A DNA stretch of 64,000 nucleotides from Arthrobacter cheniae. Lineage in GTDB: Bacteria > Actinomycetota > Actinomycetes > Actinomycetales > Micrococcaceae. The notes below the pieces were generated by a model. That model was not told the DNA's origin and did no database searches. It worked only from the letters and a program-made list of their open reading frames with translations. The stretch spans positions 186,001 to 250,000 of the forward strand of contig NZ_QZVT01000006.1 in NCBI RefSeq assembly GCF_003602275.1, in the 5' to 3' direction. Each line of letters starts with the position of its first letter. Within the stretch, counting starts at the first letter, position 1. The translations under genes and the position numbers were made by a program. Below, in pieces: positions 55,588-64,000 of this stretch.

Positions 55588-56727
55588 TTGAAGATCGATT
55601 TCGCCCAGTCAGCCCAGTCAACGCTCGGGGTCGAGTGGGAACTGGCGCTCGTGGACCGCTACAACGGCGAGCTGGTCTCCGTGGCCAACCAGGTCCTGCG
55701 GGGCGTCAGCGCGAATCATCCCGAACTGCAGGACGACGACGAGCACCCGCATATCAAGCAGGAGCTGCTCCTCAACACCGTGGAGCTCGTCACCGGGGTC
55801 TGCACCACCGTGGCAGAGGCGAAGGAAGACCTGTCACGCTCCCTCGCGGCCGTGCGGGAGGTCACCGATCCCATGGGCGTCGAGCTTTTCTGCGCCGGAT
55901 CGCATCCCTTCAGCGCTCCCCGGTTGCAGCAGGTCACGGACAGGGAGCGCTACGCCAAGCTGATAGATCGCACGCAGTGGTGGGGCCAGCAGATGGTCAT
56001 CTACGGCGTGCACGTCCACGTGGGTCTCGATTCGCGCGACAAGGCCCTCCCGGTGGTCGACGGCCTGGTGAACTACTTCCCGCACTTCCAGGCGCTCTCG
56101 GCGTCGTCGCCCTTCTGGGGCGGGGAGGACACGGGGTACGCCTCGCAGCGCGCGCTCATGTTCCAGCAGCTGCCCACCGCCGGATTGCCCTTCCACTTCG
56201 ACGACTGGGCCGCGTACGAGTCCTACGTGCAGGACATGTTCACCACCGGGGTGATCGACGCCGTCAGCGAGATCCGCTGGGATATCCGGCCGGTCGGGAA
56301 CCTCGGCACGGTCGAGATGCGCGTCTGCGACGGCCTGTCCACCCTGCAGGACGTCGGGGCGGTCGCCGCCCTCACCCAATGCCTCGTCCACGAGTTCTCG
56401 GAGACGCTCGACGCCGGAGGGAGCATCCCCACCATGCAGCCGTGGCACATCCAGGAGAACAAGTGGCGGGCAGCCCGCTACGGCCTCGACGCGATCATCA
56501 TCCTCGACGCCGACGGGAAGGAGCAGCTCGTCACCGAACACCTCGTCGAGGTCCTCAACCGGCTCGAGCCCATCGCCGCGAAACTCGGCTGCAGCAGCGA
56601 GCTTGCCGACGTGGAGGGCATCCTGCGCCGAGGCGCCGGCTACCAGCGCCAGCGGCGCATAGCGACGGAGAACGACGGCGATCTGCGCGCCGTCGTGCTC
56701 GACATGGTGGAGCAGCTGCGCGCCTAG
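55588..56727 (+). CDS. Carboxylate-amine ligase, GCS2 (YbdK) family
   Basis: A 379-residue enzyme of the glutamate-cysteine ligase 2 family: STLGVEWELALVDR, the metal/ATP-binding start, VTDPMGVELFCAGSHPF, YGVHVHVGLDSRDKAL, and VEMRVCDGLSTL. Such enzymes form gamma-glutamyl or similar amides with weak activity, and actinobacteria with mycothiol often keep one of unknown role. The start is TTG 55588, seven bases after AGGAG. It is divergent from the WXG operon, with 271 noncoding bases between. Confidence 0.88.
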   Translation: MKIDFAQSAQSTLGVEWELALVDRYNGELVSVANQVLRGVSANHPELQDDDEHPHIKQELLLNTVELVTGVCTTVAEAKEDLSRSLAAVREVTDPMGVELFCAGSHPFSAPRLQQVTDRERYAKLIDRTQWWGQQMVIYGVHVHVGLDSRDKALPVVDGLVNYFPHFQALSASSPFWGGEDTGYASQRALMFQQLPTAGLPFHFDDWAAYESYVQDMFTTGVIDAVSEIRWDIRPVGNLGTVEMRVCDGLSTLQDVGAVAALTQCLVHEFSETLDAGGSIPTMQPWHIQENKWRAARYGLDAIIILDADGKEQLVTEHLVEVLNRLEPIAAKLGCSSELADVEGILRRGAGYQRQRRIATENDGDLRAVVLDMVEQLRA

Positions 56728-56733
56728 CCGCGA

Positions 56734-56751
56734 GCGGTCAGCGCTGACCGC
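56734..56751. terminator. Palindromic hairpin at GCS2/small-protein convergence
   Basis: GCGGTCAGCGCTGACCGC is a perfect palindrome overlapping the stop codon of the small acidic-protein gene and lying seven bases after the GCS2 stop. It can form a stem for either transcript. No U-run is present. Confidence 0.4.
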
Positions 56752-56983
56752 CCGTGAAGCGGTCGTCGGTCGTCGGGTTGTCCGCCGGGGTGTCCTCGAG
56801 GCCGATGTTGCCGGCGATGGTCTCGACCGACGGGTCGCCGTCCGGTACGGCCTGGTTCGCGATGAGGTCGACCTCGTCGGCAGCGGTGAGCGGGCCGTCC
56901 TGGATCTGGCCGACGTCGGTCGGATCGATCCCCTCGGTGCTGCCCAGGTCCTTCAGGTGGTGGTTCTCGCTCGGCTGTTCCAT
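56738..56983 (-). CDS. Small acidic disordered protein
   Basis: 81 residues, acidic and probably disordered (LKDLGSTEGIDPTDVGQIQ, GDPSVETIAGNIGLEDTPAD), with no cysteines and no membrane helix. No family is recognised. The ATG at 56983 is preceded by both GGGAG and a TAGGCT -10-like box seven bases away, supporting expression. It is convergent with the GCS2 gene. Confidence 0.6.
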   Translation of the reverse strand: MEQPSENHHLKDLGSTEGIDPTDVGQIQDGPLTAADEVDLIANQAVPDGDPSVETIAGNIGLEDTPADNPTTDDRFTGGQR

Positions 56984-57102
56984 ACTCCCGAGCCTAGGCC
57001 GCGCCTCGCTGCACCAGCGATGGGATTCAGGGCGAATGGCCGCGTTGCCTCCGACGTCGATGAGGTGTACCGGACCTGCACGAGCGATGCCCGGTGGCTG
57101 GT

Positions 57103-59079
57103 TCAGCCTTCCATCAGGACCAGGGCGTACCCGAAGGGCTGCAGCACCACGCCGTCGACGGCACCACCCCCGAGGGCGTCCTCGCCCCGCACCTCGACGT
57201 CGACCGCTTCGGTGCCGTGGTTGATGACCGTCAGCAGCCTGCCTCGCCGGATGGCTTCGACCGTGGGCGGAAGTCCCGGCAGGACCGGCTCCACTCCCGC
57301 CGCCGCGAACAGGGTCCGGAGCACGAGCCCGGCGCCGTCGTCGTCGGGCACCGTGGCGACGTAGTACGCGCTCCCCGATCCCCGGTTACTGACCGTGAAG
57401 GCGGGCCGGCCGTCCTCCCGGCCACCGACGAACCGGGCCAGGACCTCGGCGTCGACGACACGCGCCTCCTCCGCCAGCAGGGAACCTGCGAAGGCGATGC
57501 CGTTCCCCGCCACCCTGGCGTGTTGCTGGCCGGGGCCCGTGGATCCAGGCGGCACGAGCGCACCGAAGTCTTCGATGACGACGCCCAGAAGCTCCCGCAG
57601 CTGCGTGCCGAAGCCGCCCGACCGGAAGCGGTCGTTCTCGTCCACGACGTCGCTGAAGGCCGTGACGAGCAGGTGCCCGCCCTGTCCGACGAACGCCGCG
57701 AGGTTCGCGGCGGCCTGCTCGGTCAGGAGGTAGAGCTGGGGGGCGATGACGACGTCGTACTGCTCGAGGCGGGCGGTCGGCGGCAGGAGGTCGACCTGCA
57801 CGTGCAGGCGGTGCGCGGCGTCGTACCAGCCGCGCACCAGGGACAGGTAGTCCAGCGCGGCGGGATGGTCGGGGTTCTCGATCGCCCACCAGTTCTCCCA
57901 GTCGAGCAGGATCGCGACGCGGGCCGAGCCTTCGTCGGCGGGCAGTCCGGGCAGTGAGCCGAGCTCGGCGCCCAGGGCCACCACCTCACGCCACGTGCGG
58001 GTGTCGGTCCCCGCGTGCGGGAGCATGCCGGAGTGGAACTTCTCCGATCCCGCCCGCGACTGCCGCCACTGGAAGAAGAGGACGCCGTCGGCTCCGCGAG
58101 CCACCGCCTGCATGCTCTGAGCCGCGAGCTGGCCGGGTGCCTTCGGCGCATTCGAGGGCCGCCAGTTCACGGCGCTGGAGGCCTGCTCCATGAGCAGCCA
58201 CGGCGTCCCGGGCTTGAGCGACCGCATGAGATCGCCGTGGAATGCACCCTCCCTGAAGCCCTCCGGGTCATTGGGATCCGGGTAGAGATCGTCGCTGATG
58301 ACGTCGAGTTCGGGGGCCCACTGCGCATAGTTCACCGGCTTGAACGCCCCCATGAAGTTGGTGGTGATTGGCTGGACGGCGCCCGCGGCCCGGATGATGT
58401 CCCGCTCCATCAGGTAGCACTCGAACAGCATGTCCGAGGTGAAGCGCCGGTAATCGAGCAGCTGGCCGGGATTGTGGCTGTACGGCGCTCGGCGTGGCGG
58501 GAAGACCTCGAGGAAGGAGCCGTAGCGCTGCGACCAGAACATGGTGCCCCACGCTTCGTTGAGGGCTTCGACCGATCCGTAACGCTTCTTCAGCCAGTTC
58601 CGGAAGGCATCCCTGGCCGCGTCGGAATAGTCGACGTTCAGGTGGCACCCGTACTCGTTGTTCACGTGCCAGAGCACGACGGCGGGGTGCTGGGCGTACC
58701 GTTCGGCCAACCGCGAGACGAGACCGGCGGCCAGTCTCCGGTACACGGGCGACGACGGAGCATAGTGCTGGCGGCTCCCGTGCCAGTAGGTTACTCCGGA
58801 CTCGTCGGCGGCCAGCATCTCCGGGTAGGCGACGGTCGCCCAGGGCGGCGGTGACGCCGTCGCCGTCGCAAGATCCACGGCGATCCCGCCGTCGTGCAGG
58901 AGGCCGATGATGCGGTCGAGCCACTCGACGTCGAACTCGTGCTCGGACGGCTGGATCCGCGCCCACGAGAAGATGCCGAGGCTCACCATGGTGACCCCTG
59001 CCTCACGCATCCGAGCCACGTCCTCGGGCCAGATATCCTCCGGCCACTGTTCGGGGTTGTAGTCTCCGCCGTAGTGCAA
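57103..59079 (-). CDS. GH42 beta-galactosidase
   Basis: A 658-residue enzyme hydrolysing terminal beta-galactosides. MHYGGDYNPEQWPEDIW and FSWARIQPSEHEFDVEWLD are GH42 hallmarks. The acid/base is the Glu of LWHVNNEYGCH and the nucleophile the Glu of WLLMEQASSAVNW. A trimerisation and C-terminal beta-sandwich domain follow (VVIAPQLYLLTEQAA onward). There is no signal peptide, so intracellular action is expected. The TTG start has GGAG six bases upstream. It is the last gene of the sugar-importer operon. Confidence 0.95.
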   Translation of the reverse strand: MHYGGDYNPEQWPEDIWPEDVARMREAGVTMVSLGIFSWARIQPSEHEFDVEWLDRIIGLLHDGGIAVDLATATASPPPWATVAYPEMLAADESGVTYWHGSRQHYAPSSPVYRRLAAGLVSRLAERYAQHPAVVLWHVNNEYGCHLNVDYSDAARDAFRNWLKKRYGSVEALNEAWGTMFWSQRYGSFLEVFPPRRAPYSHNPGQLLDYRRFTSDMLFECYLMERDIIRAAGAVQPITTNFMGAFKPVNYAQWAPELDVISDDLYPDPNDPEGFREGAFHGDLMRSLKPGTPWLLMEQASSAVNWRPSNAPKAPGQLAAQSMQAVARGADGVLFFQWRQSRAGSEKFHSGMLPHAGTDTRTWREVVALGAELGSLPGLPADEGSARVAILLDWENWWAIENPDHPAALDYLSLVRGWYDAAHRLHVQVDLLPPTARLEQYDVVIAPQLYLLTEQAAANLAAFVGQGGHLLVTAFSDVVDENDRFRSGGFGTQLRELLGVVIEDFGALVPPGSTGPGQQHARVAGNGIAFAGSLLAEEARVVDAEVLARFVGGREDGRPAFTVSNRGSGSAYYVATVPDDDGAGLVLRTLFAAAGVEPVLPGLPPTVEAIRRGRLLTVINHGTEAVDVEVRGEDALGGGAVDGVVLQPFGYALVLMEG

Positions 59080-59118
59080 GGGATCTCCAGGAGTTGTCGG
59101 GATGAACAGGGGGAAGAA

Positions 59119-59748
59119 CTAGCGCCGCGGGCGGACCGAGGTCGCGAGTGCTGCGAACACCAGGCACCCCACCCCGGGCACCACCAGTGGCGGCAGCTGC
59201 CAGGTGACCATCAACGTCAGGACGACGGCGGCGACGAGCCACAGGACCCCCGCCGGATCCTTCCGGGCGTCCCTCAGCCACCGACGCCCTGCAGCACGCC
59301 AGGATCGTGAGGCCGGCCAGCGCGCCGTCGTTCCTGCCAGAGCGGCCAGCACACCGGCAAGCAGCACGACGCCGGCGGCGAGGATGACCTGCCACCCGGG
59401 CAGCAGTCGCGAATTCGCGACGATGATGTCCAGCAGGAGCAACCCGACGGCCAACACGACGCCCAGGCCCGCCAGCCATCCAGTCCTCAGGGCCGCCGTG
59501 AAGTCGGCGGCGAACTGCCTCAGCGGGGAGTCCTCGGCACGGAGGAAGCGGTGCAGATGGGCGGATCCCGCCGCGAAGGCCGCGGGGATCGTTACTATCC
59601 CGAGGCTGGCCACGCAGCACAGTACCCCGACCCACAGGACCTCCCCGAAGAGGGCGAACCGTGCCGTCGCCCCGGGCCAGCGCAGGGAGCTGCCGTCGTG
59701 CGTCGCTGCGTGGCGATCGCGCACCGCCTCACGCTGGCGGCGGGTCAT
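59119..59748 (-). CDS. YesL/DUF624 membrane protein
   Basis: 209 residues with about five membrane helices. FALFGEVLWVGVLCCVASLGIVTIPAAFAAGSAHLHRFL is a typical YesL/DUF624 start. The family often sits in sugar ABC operons between the permeases and the hydrolase, as here, and its function is unknown. The ATG overlaps the permease stop (ATGA), and the GH42 gene follows 39 bases later. Confidence 0.85.
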   Translation of the reverse strand: MTRRQREAVRDRHAATHDGSSLRWPGATARFALFGEVLWVGVLCCVASLGIVTIPAAFAAGSAHLHRFLRAEDSPLRQFAADFTAALRTGWLAGLGVVLAVGLLLLDIIVANSRLLPGWQVILAAGVVLLAGVLAALAGTTARWPASRSWRAAGRRWLRDARKDPAGVLWLVAAVVLTLMVTWQLPPLVVPGVGCLVFAALATSVRPRR

Positions 59749-60665
59749 CCCTTGAGGCCCTGGGTGGCGACCCCGTCCACGAGGAAGCGCTGGAAGATGA
59801 TGAAGAAGAGCATCACTGGCAGCAGGGCCAGCACGGAGATCGCGATCGTCGCCCCGTAGTCCGAGGTGCTCGTCTGGTCGTTGAAGATGCGCAGCGCGAG
59901 CGGCAGCGGGTACTTGTCCGGGGAGTTCAGGTACAGGAGTGGGCCGAGGAAGTCGTTCCAGCTCCAGATGAAGGCGAAGATCGACGACGTGATGAGGGCC
60001 GGCTTGATCAGCGGCAGGGTGATGGAGAAGAAGATCCGTCCGTGCCCGCAGCCGTCGATGCGCGCGGCCTCGTCCAGTTCGCGCGGCAGGTTCCGGATGA
60101 ACTGGACCATGAGGAACACGAAGAATGCCTCGGTGGCCAGGAACTTGCCGGCCAGCAGTGGCCAGAAGGTGTCGATCAGTCCGAGGTTCCGGAAAATGAT
60201 GTACTGCGGGATGATCAGCACGTGGAACGGCAGGAGCAGCGTCCCGATCATGGCGGCGAAGAGGACCTTGCTGCCGCGGAAGGTGATGCGCGAGAAGGCG
60301 TAGGCGGCCATCGAGGAGGAGATGACGGTGCCGATCACCGCGCCGACGCCGAGGAGCAGCGAGTTCAGGAAGAACTTCCACGTCGGGATGCCGGCGATAC
60401 CCTGCATCACCTTGACGAAGTTGTCGAACGTCGGGTTCTCCGGGAGGAAGCCCTGGTTGCTGCCGAACTCGGAGTTCGGCTTGAGCGATGCCGAGAACAT
60501 CCAGAGCAGCGGGTACAGCACGATCGCTGTCAGGGCCACGATGGCGATGATCCAGAGCGCTGTCGGGATGTGGCGGCGGGCGGGCCGGCGTCGTCGCGGA
60601 GGCTGCGTGAGCCTCCCCGGATCCGACGGGACAGGGACCGCGGGGTTCGATTCGATGGTGGTCAC
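59745..60665 (-). CDS. Sugar ABC transporter permease (MalG type)
   Basis: A 306-residue protein with about six helices after a basic N-terminus. The EAA loop DEAARIDGCGHGRIFFSITLPLIKPAL is near residue 200. The start GTG 60665 overlaps the preceding permease stop (GTGA). With the first permease it would carry galactosides or galacto-oligosaccharides into the cell, judging by the downstream GH42 enzyme. No ATPase gene is in the operon, so a shared MsmK/MsiK-like ATPase elsewhere is expected. Confidence 0.92.
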   Translation of the reverse strand: MTTIESNPAVPVPSDPGRLTQPPRRRRPARRHIPTALWIIAIVALTAIVLYPLLWMFSASLKPNSEFGSNQGFLPENPTFDNFVKVMQGIAGIPTWKFFLNSLLLGVGAVIGTVISSSMAAYAFSRITFRGSKVLFAAMIGTLLLPFHVLIIPQYIIFRNLGLIDTFWPLLAGKFLATEAFFVFLMVQFIRNLPRELDEAARIDGCGHGRIFFSITLPLIKPALITSSIFAFIWSWNDFLGPLLYLNSPDKYPLPLALRIFNDQTSTSDYGATIAISVLALLPVMLFFIIFQRFLVDGVATQGLKG

Positions 60666-61645
60666 TTGGAGTCTCCTGCGTAGTGGACCCAGTTCTTGGA
60701 GGTGCGGAAGAGGATGAACGCGAGGACGCCGACGGCGAGCAGCAGCACCCAGGCCATCGCCGAGGCGTAGCCCATCTGGTTGTTCGCGAAGGCCCTCGTG
60801 TAGAGGTACACCGTATAGAAGTTGGTGGCACCTCCGGGTCCGCCGGTGCCCGAGCCGATGATGTAGGCGGAGGCGAACACCTGGAAGGCGTTGATCATCT
60901 CGAGCAGCAGGTTGAAGAAGATGACGGGCGAGAGCATCGGCACGGTGACGCTGATGAACTTGCGCCAGGGCTTCGCGCCGTCGACCGACGCCGCTTCGTA
61001 GAGCTCCGCCGGTACTCCCTTGAGGCCGGCCAGGAAGATGACCATCGGGGCACCGAACTGCCAGACCGCGAGGAGGATCATCATCGGCATGATCAGGGAG
61101 GGGTTCCCGATCCAGCCGCCGAGGTTGATGCCGAAGAGGTTCAGTGTCCCGTCGACGGGACCGTCGGTGGAGAACATGGCACGCCAGACGATCGCGATGC
61201 TGACGCTGGCCCCGATGAGACTGGGGGCGTAGAACGCCGACCGGAAGAAGCCTGTACCCCGCGCCTTGTAGTTCAGGAGCATGGCCACCGCGAGTGCGGC
61301 CGCGAGCTTGATGGGCGTTCCCACCAGGACATAGATGAGGGTGATCCGCACCGAGCTCCAGAACTTGTCGTCCTCGGCCATGCGCGTGAGGTTCTCGAGA
61401 CCTGTCCACTCGGGGGCGGTGAAGAGGTTGTAGTCCGTGAAGGCGAGGTAGAGCGACGCCAGCATGGGACCGAGCGTCAACCCCACGAAGCCGAGCAGCC
61501 AGGGCGAGAGGAAGACGTACCCCGCTATTGTGTCGCCGTTGCGACGGCGGGGCCGGGGTGCGCCCGTCCGGCGGCTGTCCGCCGGACGGGCACCGGATTC
61601 GGCGGTGCGGGTTGCTGCTGGCGCGTGCGCTGAGTCCGTAGTCAC
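60662..61645 (-). CDS. Sugar ABC transporter permease (MalF type)
   Basis: 327 residues. The N-terminus is long and basic (RRTGAPRPRRRNGDTIAGYVFLSPWL). The EAA loop is YEAASVDGAKPWRKFISVTVPMLSPV, and about six helices are present. It starts at GTG 61645, eight bases after GGGAG, and follows the binding-protein gene by 19 bases. It is the partner of the MalG-type permease. Confidence 0.92.
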   Translation of the reverse strand: MTTDSAHAPAATRTAESGARPADSRRTGAPRPRRRNGDTIAGYVFLSPWLLGFVGLTLGPMLASLYLAFTDYNLFTAPEWTGLENLTRMAEDDKFWSSVRITLIYVLVGTPIKLAAALAVAMLLNYKARGTGFFRSAFYAPSLIGASVSIAIVWRAMFSTDGPVDGTLNLFGINLGGWIGNPSLIMPMMILLAVWQFGAPMVIFLAGLKGVPAELYEAASVDGAKPWRKFISVTVPMLSPVIFFNLLLEMINAFQVFASAYIIGSGTGGPGGATNFYTVYLYTRAFANNQMGYASAMAWVLLLAVGVLAFILFRTSKNWVHYAGDSK

Positions 61646-61664
61646 GGTCTGACTCCCTGTCCTG

Positions 61665-62957
61665 CTAGTTTCCGAGCGTGACGGATGCTTCGTCGAAGAA
61701 CTGCTGCGCGGCGTCGTCGGGCGTCACGGAGCCCAGGCCGATCGACTTGCCCAGATCCCAGAAGGTCTGCTCGATGGCGCCGAATCCTGCGACCGGAGCC
61801 GCGGGCGAATCACCGATGCGGTCCTCGACCGAGTCGAGGTAGTCCTTGACCGCTTTGTCCGGTCCTTCGAGGTTCGCGCCCTCGAGCTGCGTCTCCGAGG
61901 CGGGGATGCCGAGCGTGGCGCCGAAGATCTCGCCGACCTCGGGGCTGTTGATGAGGAAGTCCACGAAGGCCGCGGCTGCTTCCGGGTGCTCGGTCGAGGA
62001 GGATGCTGCCTGCATGAGGCCGACCTTGCGGTACAGGTCCTTCTCGTCCGGGTTGCTGGTCGGTGGTGCGACGATCGTGATCTCTTCGGCACCCGAGTCA
62101 CCGAGGTAGCCCCCGAGGAAGTTGCTCCAGCTCATCTCGCTCGTCGTCAGGTTGCCACCGAAACCGGAGACCGGATTGATCTCCTCGAGCTTGCTCTGCG
62201 GCACGGTGACCTTGTCACGGTTCTCCTGGCCTTCCTTCCAGTGGTCCGCGAGCTCCTCCTGCGTGAAGTTGAGCTCACCCTCCTCGGTGAACAGCTCCTG
62301 GCCGTCCTGGCGCAGCTTCAGTTCGAAGTCCTGGATGCGCTGGGTGGTGTCCGTGCCTCCGTAGACCGTGCCGCCGCCCGCTTCCGTCACGGCTGCCATG
62401 TAGGTGTTGTAGTCCTCCCAGCTCGTGCCACCCTCGTAGGGCTCGACGCCGGCCTCGGCCAGCAGCCCCGGGTTCTGGAACACCGACCAGGCGCTGTAGC
62501 CGGTGGGAATGGCGAACGTGCCGTCCTCGAGCTTCCCGGTGGTGAGGAGGCTTTCGTCGATGGCGTCGGTGGTGACGCCGTTGTCGAAGTACTCCTCGAG
62601 GTTGAGCAGCAGGCCGTTGTCGCCGTACTGGCGGAGGTAGGTGTAGTCGAACTGCATCACGTCCGGCAGGCCACCGCCCGCGGCTTCTGTCTGGCGCTTC
62701 TCCCAATAGGAGGGATAGTCGGTGAACGTGTCGTTGATCGTGATGTTCGGGAACTTCTCCTCGAACGCCGTGATGGCCTGGTCATAGCGGGCGGCACGAT
62801 CATCGTTGCCCCAGAACGTGTAGTTCAGGGTGATCTGCTCTTCGGTATCGAGGGCGGCCGGCTCATCGCCGCCACCGCCACAGCCGGTCAGGACCAGCCC
62901 GGTAGCGGCCAAGGCTGCGACGCCGGTCAGGGTGCGCCGTGAGAGAGTGCGGAACAT
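61665..62957 (-). CDS. Sugar-binding lipoprotein of ABC importer
   Basis: A 430-residue family 1 extracellular solute-binding protein. The signal peptide ends in the lipobox LVLTGC (Cys26). The mature part has NYTFWGNDDRAARYDQAITAFEEKFPNI, DVMQFDYTYLRQYGDNGLLLNLEEYF and IPTGYSAWSVFQNPGLLAEAGV, as in MalE/CUT1 proteins. I prefer ATG 62957 with AGGAGG at the right distance; an ATG further upstream lies beyond the ribosome binding site. It is the first gene of the GH42 operon, with a strong promoter and LacI-type operator upstream. Confidence 0.93.
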   Translation of the reverse strand: MFRTLSRRTLTGVAALAATGLVLTGCGGGGDEPAALDTEEQITLNYTFWGNDDRAARYDQAITAFEEKFPNITINDTFTDYPSYWEKRQTEAAGGGLPDVMQFDYTYLRQYGDNGLLLNLEEYFDNGVTTDAIDESLLTTGKLEDGTFAIPTGYSAWSVFQNPGLLAEAGVEPYEGGTSWEDYNTYMAAVTEAGGGTVYGGTDTTQRIQDFELKLRQDGQELFTEEGELNFTQEELADHWKEGQENRDKVTVPQSKLEEINPVSGFGGNLTTSEMSWSNFLGGYLGDSGAEEITIVAPPTSNPDEKDLYRKVGLMQAASSSTEHPEAAAAFVDFLINSPEVGEIFGATLGIPASETQLEGANLEGPDKAVKDYLDSVEDRIGDSPAAPVAGFGAIEQTFWDLGKSIGLGSVTPDDAAQQFFDEASVTLGN

Positions 62958-63003
62958 CTTTGTCCTCCTGGAAAACTTCTTCGTCACCATCGTGGGACGC
63001 CTT

Positions 63004-63021
63004 TGGGAAAGCGTTATCCCA
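63004..63021 (-). promoter_or_regulatory. LacI-family operator at sugar operon promoter
   Basis: TGGGAAAGCGTTATCCCA is an 18-base palindrome with a central CG and only two imperfect pairs, the form used by LacI-family repressors. It lies immediately downstream of the -10 box, covering the start point. No lacI gene is in the window, so the repressor must be encoded elsewhere, perhaps beyond the right edge. Confidence 0.7.
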
Positions 63022-63022
63022 C

Positions 63023-63051
63023 AGCGTAGGTTGAATCGTATCAATGGTCAA
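63023..63051 (-). promoter_or_regulatory. Promoter of GH42/sugar importer operon
   Basis: On the minus strand TTGACC (63051-63046), exactly 17 bases and TACGCT (63028-63023). It is the best promoter match in the window apart from groES. Confidence 0.75.
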
Positions 63052-63118
63052 CAGTCCGAGCCGGTAAGGCTGCACGGCCACTATCCTCGCCCATCCGCGC
63101 CATGAAAGGATGCACGCC

Positions 63119-64000
63119 ATGCCCCACTTCGATCTCCCCCTTGCCGAGCTGAGGCGCTACCTGCCGGAGCGCGATGAGCCCGCGGACTATGACGCCTTCT
63201 GGGACAGGACCCTTTCGGAGCAGCGCGCGCATGCCACCTCCCCCGTCTTCGAGGAGGTGGACGCAGGCTATTCCCAGCTCGTCACCGAGGACGTCACCTT
63301 CGCGGGCTTCGACGGCCAACCGGTGAAGGCGTGGTTGCTGCGGCCGCGTCACGTCCGTGGTCCCCTGCCGACCGTCATCACCTACATCGGTTACGGCGGA
63401 GGCCGTGGACTGCTCGGCGAGTGGACGGGGCTGCCGAGCGCGGGCTTCGCGCATTTCGTGATGGACCTCCGCGGGCAGGGGTCGGGGCACCGGACCGGCG
63501 ATACCGGGGACGGACCCCTGACCGGTCCGCACCACGGCGGATTCCTGACGCTCGGCATCGCCGACCCTGACACCTACTACTACCGGCGGCTCTTCATGGA
63601 CGCGGTGCACGCGGTCGAGGCCGCCCAGCAGCATCCCGCCGTCGATCCGGCGCGCATCGTCCTGTCCGGCGGCAGCCAGGGCGGCGGCATCACCCTTGCC
63701 GCAGCAGCACTGACGCAGCGCGTGAATGACACACCTCCGGTCGGGGCGATCGTCGACGTCCCCTTCCTCGCCCATGTCCGGCACGCCACCGAGATCGTGG
63801 CGACCGCCCCCTACTCCGAGATCGTGAACTACCTGGGCACGCGGCGGAACGACGTCGAGGCGGTCTTCCGGACGCTCAGCTACTTCGACGGGGTGAACTT
63901 CGCAGCACGCAGCACCATGCCCGCCATGTTCTCGGTCGGACTGCTCGACGACGTATGCCCGCCGTCGTGCGTCTTCGCCGCGCACAACCACTACGCCGGA
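63119..64000 (+). CDS. Acetyl xylan esterase/cephalosporin-C deacetylase-family hydrolase (3' end beyond window)
   Basis: The first 294 residues of an alpha/beta hydrolase (CE7 family). FAGFDGQPVKAWLLRPRH and HFVMDLRGQGSGH are typical. The nucleophile is the Ser of VLSGGSQGGGITLAAAAL, and the Asp of VGLLDDVCPPS is the acid. The His and the C-terminus are past the window end. The family deacetylates xylo-oligosaccharides and related acetylated sugars. AAAGGA lies eight bases before the ATG. It is divergent from the GH42 operon, suggesting joint control over sugar breakdown. Confidence 0.9.
   Translation, partial: MPHFDLPLAELRRYLPERDEPADYDAFWDRTLSEQRAHATSPVFEEVDAGYSQLVTEDVTFAGFDGQPVKAWLLRPRHVRGPLPTVITYIGYGGGRGLLGEWTGLPSAGFAHFVMDLRGQGSGHRTGDTGDGPLTGPHHGGFLTLGIADPDTYYYRRLFMDAVHAVEAAQQHPAVDPARIVLSGGSQGGGITLAAAALTQRVNDTPPVGAIVDVPFLAHVRHATEIVATAPYSEIVNYLGTRRNDVEAVFRTLSYFDGVNFAARSTMPAMFSVGLLDDVCPPSCVFAAHNHYAG

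Overview
The window is high-G+C DNA (about two thirds G+C) from a Gram-positive actinobacterium, most likely an Arthrobacter-like member of the Micrococcaceae. The indicators are a GuaB3 paralogue beside GuaB, a SepX/GlpR-type membrane protein beside galU, a DUF3817 protein next to SURF1, groES with two CIRCE operators, a mycothiol-linked isomerase-family protein, many GTG/TTG starts, and several genes with a -10 hexamer placed six bases before the start codon (leaderless mRNA). It looks like chromosome. I see no phage, insertion sequence, CRISPR array, tRNA or rRNA gene.

Layout. 1-2.6 kb: quaternary-amine (osmoprotectant) ABC importer, with the binding-protein gene cut by the window edge. 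2.9-8.1 kb: sugar kinase, MFS transporter, Lrp/AsnC regulator, alanyl-tRNA editing protein and an APH-fold kinase. 8.1-12.7 kb: SepX/GlpR-like protein, RimJ-like acetyltransferase, galU, 5-formyl-THF cyclo-ligase, FmdB zinc ribbon and an SAF-domain protein. 12.8-16.8 kb: one very large DUF4011/SF1-helicase-like protein with decayed ATPase motifs and a Vsr/REase-like C-terminus. 16.9-25.5 kb: guaA, DUF3817, SURF1, a heterodimeric ABC exporter, an orphan PTS EIIA and guaB3. 25.5-29.8 kb: a GC-rich tandem repeat, a secreted ThuA protein, an unknown exported protein and an ABC exporter. 29.8-36.4 kb: guaB, an OafA-type acyltransferase, RNase J and a VanW protein. 36.5-42.7 kb: groEL, groES and a siderophore ABC importer with an IdeR-like box. 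42.7-50.9 kb: mixed enzymes (THUMP-like methyltransferase, HAD phosphatase, YbaK, PhzF, APC permease, VOC, DinB-like, amylosucrase). 50.9-56.7 kb: a shikimate-dehydrogenase-like enzyme, a four-gene WXG/type-VII-secretion-like operon and a GCS2 ligase. 57-64 kb: a GH42 beta-galactosidase operon with its ABC sugar importer and a LacI-type operator, then a divergent acetyl-esterase cut by the window end.

How the genes work together. guaA, guaB and the GuaB3 paralogue concentrate GMP synthesis in one region. The GH42 enzyme, two permeases, binding protein and YesL protein form one galactoside-use operon with a clear promoter and operator. groES and groEL share one CIRCE-controlled promoter, but an intrinsic terminator lies between them.

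Most worth a second look: the WXG effector-like operon at 51.8-55.3 kb, the decayed helicase at 12.8-16.8 kb, the groES/groEL attenuator, the SepX/GlpR locus lacking its glp partner, and a likely one-base frameshift at the start of the ABC exporter at 20.1 kb.
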